Made by a program: the position numbers and the translations under genes. A DNA stretch of 64,000 nt from Stutzerimonas stutzeri (GTDB lineage: Bacteria > Pseudomonadota > Gammaproteobacteria > Pseudomonadales > Pseudomonadaceae): positions 372,001-436,000 of the forward strand of contig NZ_JAMOII010000001.1 in NCBI RefSeq assembly GCF_024448985.1. The letters run 5' to 3'. The notes below the pieces were generated by a model. It searched no databases, was not told the DNA's origin, and saw only the letters and a list, made by a program, of their open reading frames with translations. This document shows positions 46,352-55,514 of this stretch, one piece after another. How positions within the stretch are numbered: the stretch's first letter is position 1; the number at the start of each line of letters is the position of its first letter.

Positions 46352-48694
46352 GTGGCGGTCGTCATCAGCGCAATATTGTGCACCATCATCGGCTTAGCGC
46401 TTGCCGTCGGTGGTTGGAAGATCATTATTCTTGGCGGTACCTGGTATTTCGCTGTGCTTGCGGTGGGCTTCCTGCTGACCGGTGTGCTGCTGTTGGCCAG
46501 GCGGCGTGCTGCGCTCTGGGTCTATGCTCTGGTCATGTTTGGCTCGCTGGGCTGGGCCATTTACGAGGTGGGCTTCGACTGGTGGCAACTGGCGCCGCGG
46601 GGTAGCATCATCGCGCCGCTGGGCCTGTGGCTGCTTATGCCGTGGGTCGCCCAGCGGTTGGGCTGGAGGCACTTCGGTGCTCGCGTCTGGAGCGGAAGCG
46701 CGATCCCGCTGATGATCGCGGTGGCGCTCTGGGGCGCATCCGCCGTGCACGCGCTCAGCAGCGACAGCAACGACATCAAGGGCATGCTGCCGCAACCCAT
46801 GGCCGCCGCGCCGGCGGCTGGCATGAATGCCCTCGACAAGGTGCCGGACGGCGAATGGCATGCCTATGGCCGTACCCAGCATGGCACACGGTATTCGCCT
46901 CTCGCGCAGATCACGCCGAGCAATGCCGATCGTCTAGAGCAGGTCTGGCATTACCACACCGGTGATCTGCGCCGCCCCGGCGATCCTGAAGAAACCACCT
47001 ATGAAGTCACGCCGCTAAAGATCGATGACAGCCTGTACATCTGTACTCCGCATAATCTGGTCATCGCGCTGGATGCCGATACCGGTGAAGAGCGTTGGCG
47101 CTTCGATCCGCAGGTGCCGGACTCGACCAACCGTCAGCATCTGACCTGCCGTGGCCTGTCTTATCATGTTAGCGATACGCCCCCGAGCGAGCAGATCTGC
47201 CGGCAGCGGCTGTTCATGCCGACCGCCGACGCCCGGCTGATTGCGCTGGATGCCCGGACCGGGCAGGTTTGCCGAGCCTTTGGCGACAACGGTGCGGTGA
47301 ATCTCTGGGCGAACATGCCGCACGCGAAGGAGGGCTTCTACTACTCCACTTCGCCGCCTGTGGTCGCCAACGATCTGGTCATCATCGGCGGGGCGGTCAA
47401 CGACAACGTCCGCACCACCGAGCCTTCCGGGGTGATTCGCGCATATGACGCGGTGAGCGGCGAGCTGAAGTGGAACTGGGATCCGGGTAATCCTGAGCGG
47501 ACCGAGCCGATCGCCGAGGGCGAAACCTATAGCGAGAGCACGCCGAACAGCTGGAGTATTTCCAGTGCTGACGAAGAACTGGGGCTGGTCTACGTGCCGC
47601 TGGGTAACCAAGTGCCGGACCAGTGGGGCGGCAATCGCGGCGAGCACAGCGAGCGTTTTTCATCGTCCATCGTGGCCCTCGACCTGGATACCGGCGAGCT
47701 GCGCTGGGTGTTCCAGACCGTGCACCACGACCTTTGGGACATGGATGTGCCGGCGCAACCGAGTCTGGTCGACATCGACACGGAAAACGGCTTGGTGCCC
47801 GCACTGGTTGCGCCAACCAAGCAGGGCGACATCTACGTGCTGGACCGTCGCACCGGAGTGCCGGTCCTGCCCGTTCGTGAGGTTCCGGCACCGCAGGGTG
47901 CTGCCGAAGGCGACTGGACGGCACCCACTCAGCCGGTCTCGGCGCTGTCCTATGAACCTCCAACTTTGCGAGGCAAGGACCTCTGGGGTGCGACTTTCAT
48001 CGACCAGATGATGTGCCATGTCCAGTTTCATTCGCTGCGCTATGAGGGGCGCTATACGCCGCCGTCCACTCAGGGCTCGCTCATTCATCCAGGCAACTTC
48101 GGTGTGTTCAATTGGGGTGGGGTTGCGGTCGACCCGGTGAGGCAAATGGTGTTCAGCACGCCGGCCTATCTGCCGTTCACCTCGACGCTGGTGCCTCGCG
48201 AGAATGATCAAGAAACCTACGTTTCCAAAGGCGAGCCGCATCTCAACGAAAATTTCGGCGCGCCTTTTGCGGTCGAGTTGAAGCCGTTCGTCTCGCCGAT
48301 CGGCTTGCCTTGCACCGCGCCGCCTTGGGGCTATGTCGCGGGCGCGGATCTGCGTACTGGCAAGACACATTGGATGCGGTCCAATGGCACTGTGCGCGAT
48401 CGCGCACCGGTTCCTCTGCCGTTCAAGACGGGCGTGCCAAGTCTCGGTGGGCCCATGATGACGGCCGGAGGTGTGGCGTTTCTCAGTGGCACGCTGGATT
48501 ACTACCTGCGCGCCTACGACGTCACCACCGGCAAGGAGTTAGGCAAATGGCGGTTACCGGCCGGCGGTCAGGCCACGCCCATGACTTACCTGAGCCGTTC
48601 GGGCCGTCAAATGGTGGTCGTGGTGGCCGGCGGTCATGGCTCGCTCGGAACCAAAGCGGGCGATTCGATCATCGCCTATGCATTGCCGCAATGA
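46352..48694 (+). CDS. gcd: Membrane-bound PQQ glucose dehydrogenase
   Basis: A 780-residue inner-membrane quinoprotein. Five N-terminal helices (residues about 1-130) anchor it and bind ubiquinone; the periplasmic eight-bladed propeller follows (AYGRTQHGTRYSPLAQITPS, then FDPQVPDSTNRQHLTCRGLS; TKQGDIYVLDRRTG; MCHVQFHSLRYEGRYTPPST; RTGKTHWMRSNGTVRDRAPV). It oxidises glucose to gluconolactone and passes electrons to ubiquinone, requiring PQQ from elsewhere. GTG 46352 has GAGGAGG upstream and gives a protein near the 796 residues of E. coli Gcd. It lies 78 bases after another PQQ dehydrogenase gene on the same strand. Confidence 0.95.
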   Translation: MAVVISAILCTIIGLALAVGGWKIIILGGTWYFAVLAVGFLLTGVLLLARRRAALWVYALVMFGSLGWAIYEVGFDWWQLAPRGSIIAPLGLWLLMPWVAQRLGWRHFGARVWSGSAIPLMIAVALWGASAVHALSSDSNDIKGMLPQPMAAAPAAGMNALDKVPDGEWHAYGRTQHGTRYSPLAQITPSNADRLEQVWHYHTGDLRRPGDPEETTYEVTPLKIDDSLYICTPHNLVIALDADTGEERWRFDPQVPDSTNRQHLTCRGLSYHVSDTPPSEQICRQRLFMPTADARLIALDARTGQVCRAFGDNGAVNLWANMPHAKEGFYYSTSPPVVANDLVIIGGAVNDNVRTTEPSGVIRAYDAVSGELKWNWDPGNPERTEPIAEGETYSESTPNSWSISSADEELGLVYVPLGNQVPDQWGGNRGEHSERFSSSIVALDLDTGELRWVFQTVHHDLWDMDVPAQPSLVDIDTENGLVPALVAPTKQGDIYVLDRRTGVPVLPVREVPAPQGAAEGDWTAPTQPVSALSYEPPTLRGKDLWGATFIDQMMCHVQFHSLRYEGRYTPPSTQGSLIHPGNFGVFNWGGVAVDPVRQMVFSTPAYLPFTSTLVPRENDQETYVSKGEPHLNENFGAPFAVELKPFVSPIGLPCTAPPWGYVAGADLRTGKTHWMRSNGTVRDRAPVPLPFKTGVPSLGGPMMTAGGVAFLSGTLDYYLRAYDVTTGKELGKWRLPAGGQATPMTYLSRSGRQMVVVVAGGHGSLGTKAGDSIIAYALPQ

Positions 48695-48817
48695 GTTACT
48701 CGGGGCGGACGTATATCCAGCCTTACCCTTGTTTCAGGGTGATTCAGCTGACCGGGCGGGCGCTGGTGCTCGACCGGCCTGTTAGAATCGCCGCCTTCGA
48801 CTCACAGGATTTTTCAG

Positions 48818-49654
48818 ATGGCCGCAATCGGGCGCTTCAATAGCATGCAAATCGTCAAGCACACCGGTTTCGGCCTTTACCTGGACGGTGGGCCGGATGG
48901 CGAGATCCTGCTGCCCAATCGTTACATTCCGAAGAATGTGCCGACTGAGGTCGATGACTGGCTGAACGTCTTCGTTTACCTCGACAGCGAAGACAAGCTC
49001 ATTGCGACCACGGAGAAGCCGAAGGTACAGGTGGGCGAGTTCGCCAGCCTCAAGGTCAAGGAAATCAACCGCGTTGGGCTGTTCCTCGACTGGGGCCTGT
49101 CCAAAGATTTGCTGCTGCCGCATTCCGAGGAAAAACGTCAGTTGAACGAGGGCGACTACTGCGTCGTTCACGTCTACCTCGACAAGCACACCCGCCGCAT
49201 CACCGCGACGGCTCGGCTAGATCGCTATCTCGACAAGACCCCACAGCGCTATAAGGTCGGCGAAGCCGTTGACCTGCTGGTCGTGGAGGCCACTGATCTT
49301 GGCCACAAGGCGATCATCAACGGCAAGCATTGGGGGTTGATCCACAAGAATGAGGCGTTCAAGTTCCTGCGCAGCGGTATGCACGAAAAGGGCTACATCA
49401 AGGAAGTGCGCGCCGACGGCAAGATCAGCCTGAGCCTTCAGCCGGTGGGCAGCGAAGCCGCCGACGCCCTGCAGGCGTTGATCCTGCAGAAGCTGCAGGA
49501 AAACCAGGGCAGCCTGCCGGTCAGTGATAAAACCGCAGCCGACGAGATCGCTCGGCTGTTCGGTGTCAGCAAAGGCAATTTCAAGAAGGCCATCGGCGGC
49601 CTCTACAAGCAGGGCCGCATCGTCATCCATCCGGATCGCATCGAGCGCATCTGA
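48818..49654 (+). CDS. CvfB-like S1 RNA-binding protein
   Basis: A 278-residue soluble protein with three S1-like domains (residues about 1-65, 66-140, 150-215) and a C-terminal winged helix (DEIARLFGVSKGNFKKAIGG, then LYKQGRIVIHPDRIERI), the layout of the CvfB/YitL family. S1 matches include GFGLYLDGGPDGEILLP and VGLFLDWGLSKDLLLPH. CvfB binds RNA and affects virulence and gene expression in Gram-positives; its role in pseudomonads is not established. A 9-bp hairpin follows the stop and may end the transcript. Confidence 0.9.
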   Translation: MAAIGRFNSMQIVKHTGFGLYLDGGPDGEILLPNRYIPKNVPTEVDDWLNVFVYLDSEDKLIATTEKPKVQVGEFASLKVKEINRVGLFLDWGLSKDLLLPHSEEKRQLNEGDYCVVHVYLDKHTRRITATARLDRYLDKTPQRYKVGEAVDLLVVEATDLGHKAIINGKHWGLIHKNEAFKFLRSGMHEKGYIKEVRADGKISLSLQPVGSEAADALQALILQKLQENQGSLPVSDKTAADEIARLFGVSKGNFKKAIGGLYKQGRIVIHPDRIERI

Positions 49655-50080
49655 TCCGTCGGCGCGGGCGAAGCAGCCAGGCGCCGACGTCCTTTCTCGA
49701 TCTACTACACACACGCAAGCGGTGGGCTTCCGTGCGCTAACTGTTTGCATGGTTCGGCGGCGCAGCGATGTGGCTCGTCTAATAGTCGTTGCCGAATGTT
49801 ACGAGCCTGCCGTTCGAACTGGCGATCGACGCGCTCACGGCTATGTCTGCAGCAAGGCCCGTCCGTCTGTACTTCCCAGTGGGCCTGTATCTCGTGGCAC
49901 TAGCCTGTCTTCAAGCGCCGTGCACGTGCGCTTTTTCCGCTTTGGTCTATGCCGCTCATAGATTCTGCAACTGTCCGGGATATTTGCGGTCTGTTGCGTG
50001 TCTATGCCTCCTCACAAGAAAGGGCGTCGCGGCCAGAGTGAAGGCATGAACAACAATTTATCTCCGAGAAGGGATTCCAT
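49655..50080. other. Leader region of the exopolysaccharide locus
   Basis: This 426-base gap holds the hairpin at 49657-49689 and then DNA upstream of the first exopolysaccharide gene. I looked for an ops/JUMPstart element (GGCGGTAG) on the plus strand and found none. No supported reading frame. The promoter of the locus presumably lies here. Confidence 0.5.
49657..49689 (+). terminator. Hairpin after the CvfB-like gene
   Basis: Nine-base perfect stem CGTCGGCGC / GCGCCGACG with a 15-base loop, starting three bases after the stop. It is followed by TCCTTTCTC, a weak T-rich tail, so intrinsic termination is likely but not certain. Confidence 0.6.
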
Positions 50081-51238
50081 ATGAGGAACATCACGCTTCC
50101 AGGTGTATCGCTACTGTGCCTTGTCGCTACCAATAGCTGGGCAGAGAACGATCCGCAGGATATTCGCATCGGTGGTTTCGAGTTCACGCCTACGCTGGTC
50201 GTTCGCGAGAGCTACGACGACAACTATCGCGGCCTGTCGAATAACGAGCAGTCATCCTGGGTCACCGGAATCAATCCGACCTTCCTGCTCGGCACCGGGA
50301 ACCGCAAAAGCGAGTACGAGCTCGAGTACTCGTTCAATAGCGACATTTTTCATTCGGACTCAGAAGCCAGCAACACCGATCATCATCTGCAGCTCAGAAG
50401 TGTCCTGGAATTCACGTCCCGCCATCGCTTGAGTTGGGGGCTTGCCTACCATCGCGTAGAGGAAACGGCGGATACCGAAGTCGATACCGAAAACGACAAA
50501 TACAGCCGAGCTATCGCCCGTGCGGCGTACCGCTTCGGTGCCCAGAGCGCGCGCAACCAGCTGGAGTTCGGTACCAACTACGAACAGCGTCGTTATCACA
50601 ACAGCGACAACCTCAACGCCTCCGAAGAACGCGATAGCCTGATGTTCAATTCCATCTGGTTCCATCGCTTGGGCGCCGACACGCGCTCGCTCGTCGAAGT
50701 ACGTCATACCGATCACGACTACAAGCTCTCCAGTGCCATGCGCGACAGTACCAACGTGGCACTGCTCGGCGGCATGACATGGGAAGGCGGCGCTAAGACA
50801 TCCGGCTCCGTCAAGGTCGGTGCCGAACGCAAGGACTTCGACAGCGATCAGCGAGAAGACTTCACCAGCCCCATGTGGGAAGTCGGCGTTACTTACAGGC
50901 CGCGCACCTATTCGGCGTTTACGATCGATTCCCGTCGCGCCTTCGACGAGGGTGACGACGGTGCCAGCACCATCAACGACTGGACGACCATCGCCTCCTG
51001 GAATCACGACTGGACGTCGCGCATATCGACCGAACTGCTCTATCGCTTCTCGGAGCGCGAGTATGAAGGCATCAACCGGGATGATGAGCGCACCGGCTAC
51101 GGCGCCGGGTTGACCTGGTCGCCGGATCGCTGGATCGACGTGACCCTTTCATACCTCCGGACGGAAAACGATTCCAACGTGGATATCGAAAGCTACGACC
51201 GAAACGTTTATCTGCTGAGTTTCGACCTGAGCCTTTGA
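50081..51238 (+). CDS. Outer-membrane beta-barrel protein of exopolysaccharide export (BBP2/EpsL-like)
   Basis: A 385-residue exported protein: signal (LPGVSLLCLVATNSWAE) then many alternating beta strands with aromatic ends, finishing YLLSFDLSL. The opening GFEFTPTLVVRESYDDNYRG and the large strand number fit the BBP2_2/EpsL-like barrels found with short Wza proteins. In such systems the barrel may form the outer-membrane pore. Preceded by GAGAAGGGA, then ATG 50081. First gene of the locus, 42 bases before the Wza-like gene. Confidence 0.78.
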   Translation: MRNITLPGVSLLCLVATNSWAENDPQDIRIGGFEFTPTLVVRESYDDNYRGLSNNEQSSWVTGINPTFLLGTGNRKSEYELEYSFNSDIFHSDSEASNTDHHLQLRSVLEFTSRHRLSWGLAYHRVEETADTEVDTENDKYSRAIARAAYRFGAQSARNQLEFGTNYEQRRYHNSDNLNASEERDSLMFNSIWFHRLGADTRSLVEVRHTDHDYKLSSAMRDSTNVALLGGMTWEGGAKTSGSVKVGAERKDFDSDQREDFTSPMWEVGVTYRPRTYSAFTIDSRRAFDEGDDGASTINDWTTIASWNHDWTSRISTELLYRFSEREYEGINRDDERTGYGAGLTWSPDRWIDVTLSYLRTENDSNVDIESYDRNVYLLSFDLSL

Positions 51239-51280
51239 GGCCGGGTAGGACATTAACCAGTGCCTAAGGAGGAGCCAACC

Positions 51281-51814
51281 ATGCGCATCCCGAACATTTT
51301 CAAATTCCTTTCTCTGCTCGTGCTGCTGGCGTTCAGTGCGGCGGCCAGCGCCGCGCAGTATCAGCTGGGGTCAGGGGACATCATTCGTATCAACGTACAC
51401 GGCGAGCCGGACCTCACCTTCGAAGAAATTCGCCTGACGGACGCCGGAACCTTCACCTTTCCATTCATTGGCGAGGTCGATGCCAACGGCAAGACACCGG
51501 GCGAGGTGCGCAACCTGCTGGTCGAGAAGCTGAAGGATGGCTATCTGGTCGATCCGCGCGTGTCGGTATCGGTTGCCAACTATCGCGAGTTCTACATCGC
51601 TGGCGAAGTGAAACTTCCCGGTGGCTACCCATTCCAGCCCGGACTCACCTTGGATCGGGCCATCGCTTTGGCAGGAGGGCTGACCGAGCGTGCATCGACC
51701 AGACGCATGACCATCGTTCGCGGCTCCGAAGGCAGCCGCGCCGAAGAAAAAGCCACCATGAACACACTGGTTCGCCCCGGCGACACGATTAACATCGATG
51801 AAGGATTCTTCTGA
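51281..51814 (+). CDS. Short Wza-like polysaccharide export protein
   Basis: A 177-residue exported protein with signal FLSLLVLLAFSAAASA. It has the poly-export domain (YQLGSGDIIRINVHGEPDLT, TDAGTFTFPFIGEVDANG) and one SLBB-type domain (FYIAGEVKLPGGYPFQPGLT, LAGGLTERASTRRM). It lacks a lipobox Cys and the C-terminal amphipathic helix that lets full-length Wza cross the outer membrane, so it likely needs the adjacent barrel. Start at ATG 51281 with AAGGAGGAG upstream. Its stop overlaps the Wzc gene start by one base. Confidence 0.88.
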   Translation: MRIPNIFKFLSLLVLLAFSAAASAAQYQLGSGDIIRINVHGEPDLTFEEIRLTDAGTFTFPFIGEVDANGKTPGEVRNLLVEKLKDGYLVDPRVSVSVANYREFYIAGEVKLPGGYPFQPGLTLDRAIALAGGLTERASTRRMTIVRGSEGSRAEEKATMNTLVRPGDTINIDEGFF

Positions 51815-54012
51815 TGAACAGCCCAGTTCGCCCGGATCGGCCATGGCAGCGCCCCGTAGGGCCGGCAACCGATAGCGATTTCATAGACCTTAAGAAAATC
51901 TGGCACGCAATCTGGTCACGCAAGTGGGGTATCGCCCTGCTGGTGGTGGGCGTCGTGCTGCTGACAATCGTGCTGCTGTCGCGGATGACCCCTATCTACA
52001 AGGCCGTCGCGTCGGTGCTCATCGAGACGAAGGGCACACCGGTATTGTCCTTCCAGCCTGCTGCGGACACGCCCGTCGAGCTCAGCGAATATTTGCAAAC
52101 TCAGCTCAGCCTGATGCAGAGCCGCGGCGTTGCCGAGCGTGTGGTGCGCGATCTGAATCTGACCGAGCACCCGGAATTCGATCTGCGCCAACAGCCTGGG
52201 CCGCTGATCGACTTTAGCGGTATCGCCGCTGCCCTGACCGGTGAAGAGGAAGAGGCGCCTACCGAAGCGCAGATCCTCGACTACGCCACTCAATCCTTGA
52301 TGGAGCGGACGTCGGTATGGGTCGAAGGCAAAAGCCAGCTGGTCTATCTGTCCATCGCCATGGCCGACCGCATGACCGCTGCGGAAGCGACCAACCAACT
52401 GGCGCAGGCCTATATCGAAGCGCAGCTGGAAGCCAAGGTCGACATGTCGATGACAGCCGCCAGTTGGATGAACGAGCGCCTGGTCTCCCTGCGTGAAAAT
52501 CTGCAGGACTCCGAAGACCGTCTCCAGGCCTACCTGGACGCCGAAGGTCTCGTGGATCTGGATGGTGTCGGCACCATCAGTGCCAACGAGCTATCTCTGA
52601 CCGGCGACCGCATGATCGACGCGCGTCGTCAGCGGGCCGAAGCCGAGAGCCAGTACCGTCAGGTGGAATCCATGCGCAGCCAGGGCTGGGAGCGTCTCGC
52701 CAGTGTGCCGGCCGTGCTGGGTCACCCCCTGATTCAACAGTTCAAGGCGGATCAGGCACATGCCCGGTCGCGCGTCGAAGACCTGTCCCGTCGTTATGGC
52801 GATCGTCATCCGGCGATGGTTTCCGCACGTTCCGATCTTAATGCGGCCACTGCCAGTCTCCGTCAGCAAGTCGAGCAGGTAGTAGCGAGCATCGAGCGCA
52901 ACTATCAGCTCGCAATGGCTAACGAGAACTCCCTGCGTGCTTCGTTCGACGAGAACAAAGGCCGCATCCAGGATATCTCCCGCAAGGAATTCAAGGTGCG
53001 TGATCTCCAGCGTCAGGTCGAAAGCGACCGCGCGCTGTACGACACCTTCATGACCCGCCTGCAGGAAACGACCGCGACCTCGGATCTGAGCTCCACCAAC
53101 GCCCGTGTGGTCGATGCGGCCATCCCGCCGACCGAACCCAGTGCACCGAACAAGAAGTTGATTCTGGCGGTGGCGTTGTTCCTGGCGCTGGTACTGGGTA
53201 TTGCGCAGGCCATCATCCGCGAAATCCTCGACAACACCTTCAAGAGCTCCGAAGAAGTCGAAAACAAGCTCGGCTTGCCAGTCATGGGCATTGTGCCGAT
53301 GGTGCCGCGCAAGCTGCGCAAGGAAGTCAGCCATCTGTTCGAGCGCAGCGGCGACAAGCGCTTCTGCGAGGCCGTGCGCACCATCCGTACCAACTTGTTG
53401 CTGAGCGAAGCCAATCAGCCGCGTCAGGTGCTGGTGATCACCTCCACCGCGCCGGACGAAGGTAAGAGTGCGGTCTCGGCCAACCTAGCGTTCGCCATGG
53501 GGCAGCTGCATCGTGTGCTGCTGATCGACGCCGACCTGCGCCGCGCGACCCTCGACAAGGCGTTCGACTTCAAGCCGGGCACGCCGGGGCTGGTCAACCT
53601 CATCGGCGGCAATGCCAAGCTTGAGGAGTGCATCCACACGGTCGGCAACGTCGACATGATCGCCGCCGGTGCAGTGCCTTCCAACCCACTGGAGCTTCTG
53701 TCGTCGCCACGCTTCGCGAAACTGCTCGAAGTGGTCAAGGGCCGCTACGACCGCATCATCATCGACTCGCCACCAAGCCAGGCGGTCAGCGATGCCGCCG
53801 TGTTGTCGACCCTCGCCGACGCGGTGATCTATGTCGTCAAGTCCGACTCCACGCTGATTCCGCATGTGCAGAAAGGTGTAAGCCAGCTGCAGAACAGCAA
53901 CGCGCCGCTGACGGGTGTAGTGCTCAACGCCGTCGATATCGAGAAAGCCAAGAAGAACGGTCAGTTCCGTGGCTATTACGATCACTACGGCTACAGCGAG
54001 CAAACGGTCTAA
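51814..54012 (+). CDS. Wzc-type polysaccharide co-polymerase and BY tyrosine kinase
   Basis: A 732-residue inner-membrane protein. Two helices (about 38-58 and 450-470) flank a long periplasmic coiled-coil domain; the C-terminal cytoplasmic BY-kinase has Walker A TSTAPDEGKSAVSANLAFA, Walker A' VLLIDADLRRATLDKA and Walker B IIIDSPP. The tail carries four tyrosines (FRGYYDHYGYSEQ), the autophosphorylation cluster. It should set chain length and couple synthesis to export. No phosphatase gene (Wzb-like) is seen in the window. A strong hairpin follows before ugd. Confidence 0.93.
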   Translation: MNSPVRPDRPWQRPVGPATDSDFIDLKKIWHAIWSRKWGIALLVVGVVLLTIVLLSRMTPIYKAVASVLIETKGTPVLSFQPAADTPVELSEYLQTQLSLMQSRGVAERVVRDLNLTEHPEFDLRQQPGPLIDFSGIAAALTGEEEEAPTEAQILDYATQSLMERTSVWVEGKSQLVYLSIAMADRMTAAEATNQLAQAYIEAQLEAKVDMSMTAASWMNERLVSLRENLQDSEDRLQAYLDAEGLVDLDGVGTISANELSLTGDRMIDARRQRAEAESQYRQVESMRSQGWERLASVPAVLGHPLIQQFKADQAHARSRVEDLSRRYGDRHPAMVSARSDLNAATASLRQQVEQVVASIERNYQLAMANENSLRASFDENKGRIQDISRKEFKVRDLQRQVESDRALYDTFMTRLQETTATSDLSSTNARVVDAAIPPTEPSAPNKKLILAVALFLALVLGIAQAIIREILDNTFKSSEEVENKLGLPVMGIVPMVPRKLRKEVSHLFERSGDKRFCEAVRTIRTNLLLSEANQPRQVLVITSTAPDEGKSAVSANLAFAMGQLHRVLLIDADLRRATLDKAFDFKPGTPGLVNLIGGNAKLEECIHTVGNVDMIAAGAVPSNPLELLSSPRFAKLLEVVKGRYDRIIIDSPPSQAVSDAAVLSTLADAVIYVVKSDSTLIPHVQKGVSQLQNSNAPLTGVVLNAVDIEKAKKNGQFRGYYDHYGYSEQTV

Positions 54013-54032
54013 GCCGGCTCGTTCATCCGTCT

Positions 54033-54066
54033 CGGGTCAGGTTCGGCCAGCAAGGAACCTGACCCG
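54033..54066. repeat. 12-bp perfect stem-loop between the Wzc and ugd genes
   Basis: Arms CGGGTCAGGTTC (54033-54044) and GAACCTGACCCG (54055-54066) around a ten-base loop, 21 bases after the Wzc-type stop and followed by TTTG. It may act as an attenuator, partial terminator or RNA-processing site separating export genes from sugar-nucleotide genes. Confidence 0.8.
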
Positions 54067-54153
54067 TTTGAATCTGCCCAGTTTTGCGCCACCGGCCACC
54101 GAAAGGGTCGCGCCGCGGCATGCCTGTTTCAATGTCTAATCGAGGATCCTGCT

Positions 54154-55500
54154 ATGAACATCACCGTCGTTGGAAGCGGCTACGTTGGGCTGGTTACCGG
54201 TGCCTGTATCGCTGAAATGGGCAACACGGTCTACTGCGTCGACGTCGACAAGACCAAGATCGAAAACCTCAAGCAGGGCATTCTGCCGATCTACGAGCCA
54301 GGCCTCGAAGACATCGTGATCGAGAATCACACCTCCGGACGCCTGCATTTCACCACCTCGCTGAGCGAAGCGGTCGAGCAGTCGGAAGTCTTCTTCATCG
54401 CCGTCGGCACTCCGCCTGGCGAAGACGGTTCGGCAGACTTGCGCTACGTGCTGGAAGTCGCCCGGCAGATCGGCGATGTCTTGAGCGGTCCGGCAATCGT
54501 GGTGAACAAGTCCACCGTGCCGGTGGGTACGGCGGATCTGGTACGCGCGGCAGTGGCGGAGCGCCTCGAAGCGCGTGGCGTCGACATCGAATTCTCGGTG
54601 GTATCGAACCCGGAATTCCTCAAAGAAGGGGCGGCGGTCGATGACTTCATGCACCCCGACCGGATCGTGATCGGTGCCGACAACGACCACGCCCGTGAAG
54701 TCATGAGCGCACTCTACGCGCCCTTCATCCGCAACCGCCCGCGCACCATGTTCATGGGCATCCGCGATGCGGAGATGACCAAGTACGCCGCCAACGCGAT
54801 GCTGGCGACCAAGATCTCGTTCATGAACGAAATTGCCAGCCTCTGCGAGCGCCTCGACGTAGACGTCGAGAACGTGCGCCTGGGCATCGGCTCGGATGAG
54901 CGCATCGGCTACCACTTCATCTATGCCGGTTGTGGCTATGGCGGCTCCTGCTTCCCGAAAGACGTCAAGGCGTTGATCAACATCGCGCACCAGAACGACT
55001 TCGAGCCCAAGCTGCTGCAAGCGGTCGAAGCCCGCAACGAACAGCAGAAACACTCGCTGTTCAACAAGATTTCCACCCACTTCAATGGCGATCTCAGCGG
55101 CCGTACCTTCGCGGTCTGGGGCCTGGCGTTCAAGCCGGGCACCGATGACATGCGCGAAGCGCCGAGCGTGGTGCTGATCAATAGCCTGATCAATGCCGGC
55201 GCCAAGGTCCGCGCCTTCGATCCGGTCGCCCGCGAGACAGCGCGCCGCGAATTCCCGGAAAGCTGGTTCGCCGACGGTCGCCTGCAGATCGTCGAAGGCC
55301 AGTACGAAGCCGCCATCGATGCCGACGCCCTGTGCCTGGTAACTGAATGGAAGCCCTTCCGTCGTCCGGACTTCCGTGCACTCAAGCGCTTGTTGAACAC
55401 ACCGCTGATCATCGACGGACGTAACCAGTACGACCGCGAGCAGATCAAGCGCGAAGGCTTCAGCTATTACGGCGTTGGCCGTCAGCCGGTTCAGGCTTGA
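54154..55500 (+). CDS. ugd: UDP-glucose 6-dehydrogenase
   Basis: A 448-residue NAD enzyme making UDP-glucuronate from UDP-glucose by a two-step oxidation. It has GSGYVGLVTGACIAEMGN (NAD motif), the PVGTADLVR region, and the catalytic Cys block YGGSCFPKDVKAL near residue 265, and ends with VWGLAFKPGTDDMREAPS. The residues match UGD/AlgD-like families; the GSCFPKD motif and lack of mannose-specific context favour UDP-glucose. It supplies glucuronate for the exopolymer. No clear ribosome-binding site but GAGGATCC lies upstream of ATG 54154. Confidence 0.92.
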   Translation: MNITVVGSGYVGLVTGACIAEMGNTVYCVDVDKTKIENLKQGILPIYEPGLEDIVIENHTSGRLHFTTSLSEAVEQSEVFFIAVGTPPGEDGSADLRYVLEVARQIGDVLSGPAIVVNKSTVPVGTADLVRAAVAERLEARGVDIEFSVVSNPEFLKEGAAVDDFMHPDRIVIGADNDHAREVMSALYAPFIRNRPRTMFMGIRDAEMTKYAANAMLATKISFMNEIASLCERLDVDVENVRLGIGSDERIGYHFIYAGCGYGGSCFPKDVKALINIAHQNDFEPKLLQAVEARNEQQKHSLFNKISTHFNGDLSGRTFAVWGLAFKPGTDDMREAPSVVLINSLINAGAKVRAFDPVARETARREFPESWFADGRLQIVEGQYEAAIDADALCLVTEWKPFRRPDFRALKRLLNTPLIIDGRNQYDREQIKREGFSYYGVGRQPVQA

Positions 55501-55514
55501 ACGAGGGGTAGCGA

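Noticed and set aside
49655-50080. Possible ops/JUMPstart element before the exopolysaccharide locus
   Set aside because: No GGCGGTAG core or close variant was found on the plus strand in this region.
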